DNA of 18,617 bases, taken from MADRE2 sp964397015 (GTDB lineage: Bacteria > Desulfobacterota > Desulfobacteria > Desulfobacterales > Desulfobacteraceae). The translations under genes and the position numbers were made by a program. The stretch spans positions 1 through 18,617 of the forward strand of contig CAYNHL010000076.1 in NCBI GenBank assembly GCA_964397015.1, read 5' to 3'. The notes under the pieces are model-generated. The model saw only the letters and a program-made list of their open reading frames with translations. It did no database searches and was not told the origin of the DNA. This document shows, in pieces, positions 14,149 to 18,617 of this stretch. The stretch's first letter is position 1; each line of letters starts with the position of its first letter.

Positions 14149-15553
14149 ATGCCCTGTATGTCATGAAGACATCAGCTTTGCTGGACACTTCGAACGGTGA
14201 ATGCATCGATAAAAGAGCAGGGCCGCAGTCCAGGACATCCATGCCGGTTTTTGCCAGGAATTTTGCCACCGTGCCGCCGCCGCCCTGGTCTGCCTTGCCG
14301 AGTTCTCCGGTCTGCCAGGTTATCTTGCGGGAATTGAAAACAGCCCGGATGTCTCCGATGAATTCCGCGCTTGCGTCATTGGAGCCGGATTTGCCGCCCA
14401 CGCCCGTGAACTTGGTTATGCAGACCCCTTTGCCCAGATGTGCGGCGTTGTTTTTTTCATGCACATCCTTGAAATTAGGGTCCATGGCGGCATTGACATC
14501 TGCAGAAAGACACTGTGACAGGATCATGGCTTTTCTAAGATTCCGGCTGTCTGAGGGTTCACCGGCCAGCATTAGCAGGTCAGAAAAAAAGTCTTCAACC
14601 AGGCTGGATTGGGCCCCGGTGTTTCCGTCGCTTCCGATTTCTTCCTTGTCAAAGAAAAATGCCGCAGCAGTTCTTTCAGGGGTTTTGTCCATGTCCAGCA
14701 GGGCGCGCAGGGATGTGAAGGCACATACCCTGTCATCCTGTCCATAGGCTCCGATCATGGACCGGTCAAACCCGATATCTCTGGCTTTTCCGGCAGGCAC
14801 CGCCTCTATCTCCGCAGAGGTGAAATCCTCTTCCACAAGGCCGTATTTTTCGTTCAGCATGTTCAGGATGTTGAGTACGAAGCGGTCCTTTGTCTCTTTT
14901 CCTCCAAGCGGCAGGCTTCCCGCAATCAGGTTGAGCTTTTCAGCTTCAAATACATCGGCCAGTTTTTTGTCGCCCTGCAGCTTTGCGGCAAGATGGGGCA
15001 GAAGATCCGACACAGTGAAAACAGGGTCATTGTCGTTTTCACCAATGGCCAGCTCCACGCTGGTACCTTCCGCTGTACGGATTGTGCCGTGCAGGGCAAG
15101 TGGAACGGCCAGCCACTGGTATTTTCTGATGCCGCCGTAATAGTGGGTTTTAAAAAGCCCCATGTCCAGGTCTTCATAAAGGGGGTTCTGCTTGAGATCC
15201 AGCCTGGGTGAGTCAATGTGGGATGCAATTATGCCGGCGCCGCCGGCAGGAGATTTTTTCCCAATGACGGCCATTGCCACGCACTTGTCCTTGAACAGTT
15301 TGTAGACTTTTTTGGGAGGCGCGGTGTTTTTTTCAGGCTTGAAGGTGTCAATGTCCACAAAACCGTGCTGTATGGCCTGTTCAATTATATTGCGGGCGGC
15401 TTTGCGTTCTGTTTTGGCATTATCGAGAAAGGCTTTGTAAAGGTCACAAAATTGAGTGCATTCAGTGTGGTCTTTTTTTGTGAACCGGTCAACCACCAGG
15501 TTGTTTTGTTTGACCAGGCGGCTGCGCAGTTTTTCAATCCGGGCTTTGTCCAT
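14111..15553 (-). CDS. M18-family metallo-aminopeptidase
   Basis: A 480-residue cytoplasmic dodecameric aminopeptidase of the M18 family, which removes N-terminal (often acidic or neutral) residues from peptides. Zinc ligands and catalytic residues can be placed: His112 in SHIDSPRLD, an Asp in GQDDRVC (271-277), the Glu pair 304/305 in FDKEEIGSDG, Asp352 in SADVNAA and His451 in SMHSPFE. Length is typical. ATG 15553 follows AAGGAAG with a 6-base spacer, and a promoter is visible 48 bases upstream. Its 3' end contains the start of dacB, so the two form an operon that may recycle peptides. Confidence 0.93.
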   Translation of the reverse strand: MDKARIEKLRSRLVKQNNLVVDRFTKKDHTECTQFCDLYKAFLDNAKTERKAARNIIEQAIQHGFVDIDTFKPEKNTAPPKKVYKLFKDKCVAMAVIGKKSPAGGAGIIASHIDSPRLDLKQNPLYEDLDMGLFKTHYYGGIRKYQWLAVPLALHGTIRTAEGTSVELAIGENDNDPVFTVSDLLPHLAAKLQGDKKLADVFEAEKLNLIAGSLPLGGKETKDRFVLNILNMLNEKYGLVEEDFTSAEIEAVPAGKARDIGFDRSMIGAYGQDDRVCAFTSLRALLDMDKTPERTAAAFFFDKEEIGSDGNTGAQSSLVEDFFSDLLMLAGEPSDSRNLRKAMILSQCLSADVNAAMDPNFKDVHEKNNAAHLGKGVCITKFTGVGGKSGSNDASAEFIGDIRAVFNSRKITWQTGELGKADQGGGGTVAKFLAKTGMDVLDCGPALLSMHSPFEVSSKADVFMTYRAYEAFFSHYNGPA

Positions 15554-15600
15554 ATGTAACTTCCTTGAATCAAAATTAATTGTTTAACAGTCCGTCGGTG

Positions 15601-15629
15601 ATAATAAAAGAATACCGGCCTCAAGTAAA
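15601..15629 (-). promoter_or_regulatory. Sigma70-like promoter of the aminopeptidase-dacB operon
   Basis: On the minus strand TTTACT (15629-15624), a 17-base spacer and TATTAT (15606-15601) give a good pair, with an expected start near 15594 and a ~40-base leader. It would separate this operon from the exported-protein gene upstream. Confidence 0.5.
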
Positions 15630-15644
15630 GCCCAAACAGACCTG

Positions 15645-16214
15645 TCAGTCAAACACACTGAAAAGGTCCTTGAAAAATCTGCGGATCTTGAACCTGAACT
15701 GCTGCTCCGGCCAGCGGTCCGGAAAGGATATCGGGCTGAACAGGACCCTGGCTGTAATGGTACAGGCACCATCCCGATTTTCGGCGCAATCGGTCTTTGT
15801 GACTGCTACCGGCATTATCACCGCCCCTTCGTAGCTTACAACCGTATCCAGATCACGGGTTTCAACAGATGTCAGGCCGTGCTGTTCAAGCACTGAAATG
15901 ACGGCAGCGTTCCTTGCATCCAGTGCCATTTTCTCCATAGTTGTCCCGGGAGAACGATTTGCCCGGGCAGCCGTCAAAATCCATGAAAAATTTTCCGCCC
16001 TGAACTCATTTTTTGACGGTACCATCACCAGGCGGGTGTCTGCAATACGGTTTTTTGAATATTTTATATCATACCGGGCGTAATAGTGGCTGATACCCTC
16101 TGCTGAAAGGATTCGGGGCGAAATACCCGCCAGGATCAAGATGAAAATTCCCGAGGTGACAGCAATGATCCATGTTTTGAAAAAAACAGGCACGATTTTT
16201 GTATGAAAATTCAC
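15645..16214 (-). CDS. Exported protein of unknown function
   Basis: I do not recognise this 189-residue protein. It has a basic N-terminus and a hydrophobic stretch about 13-31 (TWIIAVTSGIFILILAGI) ending in LSA, which looks like a Sec signal peptide with cleavage near residue 38, or a single membrane anchor. The mature part is mixed alpha/beta; a central helix about 91-113 is followed by short strands (about 124-141) and a Cys pair about 15 residues apart (near 142-151) that could form a disulfide. The GTG at 16214 has no clear ribosome-binding site; another GTG at 16193 is possible. It is divergent from the lipoprotein/OmpA-like unit and codirectional with the aminopeptidase-dacB operon. 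An envelope role is inferred from the signal only. Confidence 0.65.
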   Translation of the reverse strand: MNFHTKIVPVFFKTWIIAVTSGIFILILAGISPRILSAEGISHYYARYDIKYSKNRIADTRLVMVPSKNEFRAENFSWILTAARANRSPGTTMEKMALDARNAAVISVLEQHGLTSVETRDLDTVVSYEGAVIMPVAVTKTDCAENRDGACTITARVLFSPISFPDRWPEQQFRFKIRRFFKDLFSVFD

Positions 16215-16240
16215 AAGAAGATAAGCCCCACAGGTCCGGT

Positions 16241-16268
16241 TAAAGTTAATGCCTTGTATGGACGATTT
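16241..16268 (+). promoter_or_regulatory. Possible sigma28-like (flagellar) promoter
   Basis: TAAAGTTA (16241-16248), a 12-base spacer and GACGATTT (16261-16268) resemble the sigma28 consensus TAAAGTTT-N11-GCCGATAA. The spacer is one base long and the -10 is degenerate. It lies about 95 bases before the FlgP-like lipoprotein gene, which makes it worth recording, but a chance match is possible. Confidence 0.25.
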
Positions 16269-16362
16269 CTATCACTATCACAGGGAATTGACGGGAATCA
16301 ATACAAAAGAAAAGATCGGCCCGGGGTAACCGTGATCTTAAATTTTGCTGACGGGGAAAAAA

Positions 16363-16869
16363 ATGAAACAGTATACTGTCGTGTTGTTAGGATGCCTTTT
16401 TATGTTTATGGTTTCAGGATGTGCAGGTGGAACGTCGGGAAATGTGACCGATCCTGGTCCCAGCGGGAAAAGACAATACAAGGTGATTACCTTTGAGGCG
16501 ATAGGCAAGGGCCTTGAGCCCGAAAACGCCCTGACCATAGGCGAAGCCCGTTTGATGGCCGAAAGGGCGGCTGTTGCGGACGGATACCGCAAGCTTGTGG
16601 AACAGATCCACGGAGTGTACGTGGATGCCTACATGAAGTCAGGCAGCGGATATGTCAATTATGACGCGGTTCAGACCCATACCAGGTCGTGGCTCAGGGG
16701 CACTGAAGTGGTTTCCGTGCAGGTGGCTGAACACAATATTACAGAGGCCCGCCTGCGGCTAAGGATCAATTTCATGAAAGACAAGATGGTCTGGTGGCCG
16801 GTCGGTCTCGATACAGAGTATACACCCCGCTGGTCGTCATACATACCGGGCATGGGATCCGGGCGATAG
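16363..16869 (+). CDS. LPP20/FlgP-like outer-membrane lipoprotein
   Basis: A 168-residue lipoprotein. The signal peptide ends in the lipobox VSGC with lipidated Cys20, and residue +2 is Ala, which favours the outer membrane. The mature part has the LPP20 pattern: A-rich helix EARLMAERAAVADGYRKL (about 66-83), then EQIHGVYV and a later strand block about 112-140. LPP20-family members include FlgP, which builds disks around the flagellar motor in epsilonproteobacteria and is needed for motility in Vibrio. ATG 16363 is preceded by a weak GGGGA. The OmpA-like gene starts 2 bases after the stop, so the two are cotranscribed. The flagellar link is inference from family; no flagellar gene is in view. 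Confidence 0.72.
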   Translation: MKQYTVVLLGCLFMFMVSGCAGGTSGNVTDPGPSGKRQYKVITFEAIGKGLEPENALTIGEARLMAERAAVADGYRKLVEQIHGVYVDAYMKSGSGYVNYDAVQTHTRSWLRGTEVVSVQVAEHNITEARLRLRINFMKDKMVWWPVGLDTEYTPRWSSYIPGMGSGR

Positions 16870-16871
16870 TC

Positions 16872-17741
16872 ATGAACGGACGGGAAAAATATTCCATGGG
16901 TAATCATTCGGTACCAGGCGCTCTGATCCTGGCGGCGGTATTACTGTTCTGCCTGCCTGTCCTGCCGTCAGTCGCGGCATCGGAACCCTCACCTGCGTAT
17001 AAGGCCTCGGTCATCGATATTGAAATCCAGGTGCTGAACAAGGATATTGAATGGCTTAACGCCAAGATCGAGCGTTTCAAACACGCGGGGCGCTTTGTGC
17101 CCGAAGCTTTTCACCGGTCCATGGCCCTGAAAAAAAAGCGCTTGAGAGGCCTGGTATATTTAAAAGAGCGGTACGAGCAGATGATTAGCAGTACCCCAAA
17201 ACCTGATCCAGGGCAGGTTAAAAAACCCAAACCGCTGAAGCAAAAACCCCAAGATTCAGCCTCTTCACCTTCTTTATCGCCTGAACAAAAACCGCCTGCC
17301 TCTTTTATGTCAAAAGAGCAGCTGGTCAAAAAAATCAAAGAGGCGGGACTTACCGACTGGGTGGACCTGGTTGCGGAAAAAGACCTGCTTAAAATCGAAA
17401 ACTCTTTGCCCATACTTTTTGCCTCGGGCAGCGCCGTTATAGCAAAAGAATACCAGCCCTTTTTCAAAAGTCTTGCCACCCTTGTAAAGGACTTTGATGT
17501 ACGTATCCATGTCGACGGCTATGCAGACAAGGACCCCATCCGCACAAAAAAATATCCCTCCAACTTCGAGCTGGGCGCGGCCCGTGCCGCCAACGTTGTC
17601 CATGAACTCGTAAACCACGGCATCAGGCGTGACGTGTTCAGGATCGGCAGCACCGGCGACCACCGCTTTGTATCCGGCCAGCGCCCAGATTTAAAATCCC
17701 TGGATCGCTTCGTTACAATCACTATCCTTTTCAGGAGCTGA
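16872..17741 (+). CDS. OmpA/MotB C-terminal domain envelope protein
   Basis: A 289-residue protein with a signal peptide or membrane anchor (about 14-36, cleavable after VAA), a predicted coiled coil about 44-105, a Pro/Lys-rich spacer about 108-145, and an OmpA-like peptidoglycan-binding domain about 179-289. In that domain Asp215 (VDGYADKDP) and Arg238 (NFELGAARAANV) match the diaminopimelate-binding pair. The plan, anchor then coil then flexible spacer then peptidoglycan clamp, resembles MotB or FlgT/Pal-type scaffold proteins rather than a porin, since no beta-barrel is present. ATG 16872 is 2 bases after the lipoprotein stop; ATG 16896 is an alternative that keeps the signal. The IS remnant begins right behind the stop, and no terminator is visible. 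Confidence 0.82.
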   Translation: MNGREKYSMGNHSVPGALILAAVLLFCLPVLPSVAASEPSPAYKASVIDIEIQVLNKDIEWLNAKIERFKHAGRFVPEAFHRSMALKKKRLRGLVYLKERYEQMISSTPKPDPGQVKKPKPLKQKPQDSASSPSLSPEQKPPASFMSKEQLVKKIKEAGLTDWVDLVAEKDLLKIENSLPILFASGSAVIAKEYQPFFKSLATLVKDFDVRIHVDGYADKDPIRTKKYPSNFELGAARAANVVHELVNHGIRRDVFRIGSTGDHRFVSGQRPDLKSLDRFVTITILFRS

Positions 17742-17745
17742 TCTC

Positions 17746-18238
17746 ATTCTAATCCATACCAGCCGGCCTTCCCTGTCCATGCTGATTTTGATCTCCTTGT
17801 CTTTTAGGATTTTTGTAAACTCATGGCTTGTGTACTGTGATCCTTGATCCGTATTGAATATATAAGGTGTTCCATGACATCTCAGAGCCCTTTCAAGAAC
17901 GGATACACAGAATTCATTGTCCATAGTTATTGAAAGCTCCATAGAGAGGACATATTGTGCCAATCCATGACAGCCGTCAAATAAACAAATTCACCGGCAA
18001 GGCGTATATACGTCAGGTCGCTGTACCACACCTGATCCGCCCGGGTAACATCCAAATTTTTCAAAAGATACAGGTAGATCTTGTTTTGGGGATTAGCCCT
18101 GCTGGTATTTGGTTTTGGTGCAATGGAATGAATTTCCATTTTACGCATCAACTGCTGAACCAGTTTTCGGGGTCCACTATAATTTGCTCTTGACATAAGT
18201 CTTCTTATGGAAGAATTGCTGAATTTGACATAAATCCC
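17746..18238 (-). pseudogene. IS3-family transposase remnant, frameshifted and truncated
   Basis: On the minus strand, translation shows the integrase core of an IS3-family OrfB in two frames. Frame one (from about 18238 to 17950) runs from IRRLM and RKLVQQLMRKMEIHSIAPKP through WYSDLTYIRL and VYLTAVMDWH, and includes the first catalytic Asp. Frame two (from about 17962) continues YVLSMELSITMD and FNTDQGSQYTS, with the second catalytic Asp. A loss of about 4 bases near 17955 explains the break. The similarity stops after ISMDREGR, before the third catalytic Glu, and the N-terminal OrfB part and OrfA are missing. No terminal inverted repeats or target duplication were recognised. The element is dead. 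It fills most of the gap between the OmpA-like gene and the glycosyltransferase. Confidence 0.87.
17746..18238. mobile_element. IS3-family insertion sequence fragment
   Basis: This is the extent of recognisable IS-derived DNA, about 490 bases of an element normally 1.2-1.5 kb. Both ends are lost, so its borders are set only by where transposase similarity fades. It marks the junction between the envelope gene pair and a glycosyltransferase gene that may open a polysaccharide locus. Confidence 0.75.
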
Positions 18239-18268
18239 TTGACAAAATGGTGCATAGATTTTAAGTCA

Positions 18269-18319
18269 CTATACCTTAGGGTATGGGTGAATACCATGGG
18301 ATCGGTTCTATGTAACCGA
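18269..18319 (+). promoter_or_regulatory. Leader with mutually exclusive hairpins
   Basis: Between the IS remnant and the glycosyltransferase start, ATACC (18271-18275), GGTAT (18280-18284) and ATACC (18291-18295) allow the central GGTAT to pair with either side (4- or 6-base loop, extendable on the left to CTATACC/GGTATGG with one G-U pair). A separate perfect 6-bp hairpin, TCGGTT/AACCGA (18302-18307/18314-18319), follows just before the ribosome-binding site. This could be a regulatory leader. It does not match a riboswitch class I know. Confidence 0.35.
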
Positions 18320-18331
18320 AGGGGCGGAGCT

Positions 18332-18617
18332 ATGTTCAGGATCATTGTAAATGCAGCCCCGATGCACAACATTGCTACTGGGATCGGGCGGTATCTGGGA
18401 GCGCTTTATGGCTGCATTGCACAGCGGTACCCGGAAATAGAGATAAAATATTTTGACGGGTCCGGCCTATGTGATCAGATGCCGGTGCCGCCGGCCGCCA
18501 GAAGCATCTGGTCAGAAGCAGTGAAGATTGCATGGCATCTTCCGCCGCAACTCCCCTTTGCTGCCAGGGTTTTCATGCAGGAAAAAAACGCCCGCAGGTT
18601 TCGCCGGTTGTCCCGGG
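18332..18617 (+). CDS. GT4-like glycosyltransferase, N-terminal part (runs off window)
   Basis: The frame is open from ATG 18332 to the right edge (95 codons). GGGGCGGAG lies 2-4 bases before the start. The N-terminus, MFRIIVNAAPMHNIATGIGR followed by YLGALYGCIA, has the first beta strand, the TGIGRY glycine-rich turn and the helix of GT-B fold family-4 glycosyltransferases, which transfer sugars from nucleotide donors in exopolysaccharide or lipopolysaccharide synthesis. The C-terminal donor-binding domain with its E-x7-E motif lies outside, so family and substrate are not settled. Its transcription must start in or near the IS remnant; a TTGACA at 18239-18244 has only a weak -10 (TTAAGT/TAAGTC). 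Confidence 0.75.
   Translation, partial: MFRIIVNAAPMHNIATGIGRYLGALYGCIAQRYPEIEIKYFDGSGLCDQMPVPPAARSIWSEAVKIAWHLPPQLPFAARVFMQEKNARRFRRLSR

Noticed and set aside
14163..15211. Plus-strand open frames opposite the M18 aminopeptidase
   Set aside because: They mirror a conserved gene, have no start context and no recognisable protein features.
18262..18331. Cyclic-di-GMP (GEMM) riboswitch before the glycosyltransferase
   Set aside because: Hairpins are present, but the conserved GEMM core sequences are not.
1..18617. CRISPR array, tRNA or rRNA genes
   Set aside because: No regularly spaced repeats, and no cloverleaf or rRNA-like sequence was seen on either strand by reading; a tRNAscan/Rfam run would settle it.

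Overview
The window looks like part of a chromosome from a Gram-negative sulfate-reducer-like Desulfobacterota, most plausibly Desulfobacteraceae. This is inferred from protein style and gene content (Lon, short-form phosphatidylserine decarboxylase, FolE2, GSU2403-family nucleotidyltransferase, lipoprotein and OmpA envelope genes); no rRNA or other species marker is present. No tRNA, rRNA or CRISPR array was seen.

Layout. Positions 1-3.4 kb hold the 3' end of an exonuclease I gene, a PilZ-domain gene and an HU gene on the minus strand with a terminator between them, a CheX-like chemotaxis gene, and a convergent prepilin peptidase gene. From 3.4 to 10.7 kb runs a dense plus-strand housekeeping block: lon, tsaB, psd, asd, greA, rpoZ, a TtcA-like tRNA thiolase and folE2, with short gaps and visible sigma70-like promoters before lon, psd and (weaker) asd.

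At about 10.69 kb the tail of folE2 runs into the C-terminal end of an OmpR-type response regulator in another frame. This is a gene-fusion scar. It is followed by an AT-richer accessory patch (10.8-12.9 kb) with a ribbon-helix-helix/MazF toxin-antitoxin pair. The pair has a near-consensus promoter and a palindromic operator on its -10/+1 region. A convergent GSU2403-family nucleotidyltransferase-fold gene with intact acidic residues follows.

From 12.9 to 16.2 kb the minus strand carries a PBP4-type D-Ala-D-Ala carboxypeptidase overlapping an M18 aminopeptidase, and an unrecognised exported protein. Divergent from these is a two-gene unit (LPP20/FlgP-like lipoprotein and an OmpA/MotB-like protein), which suggests an envelope or motility-linked complex. 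Directly behind it lies a doubly truncated, frameshifted IS3-family transposase remnant. The window ends in the first 95 codons of a GT4-like glycosyltransferase, whose leader can form alternative hairpins.

The best candidates for something new are the 10.7-12.9 kb patch (scar, toxin-antitoxin and nucleotidyltransferase) and the leader of the terminal glycosyltransferase gene.
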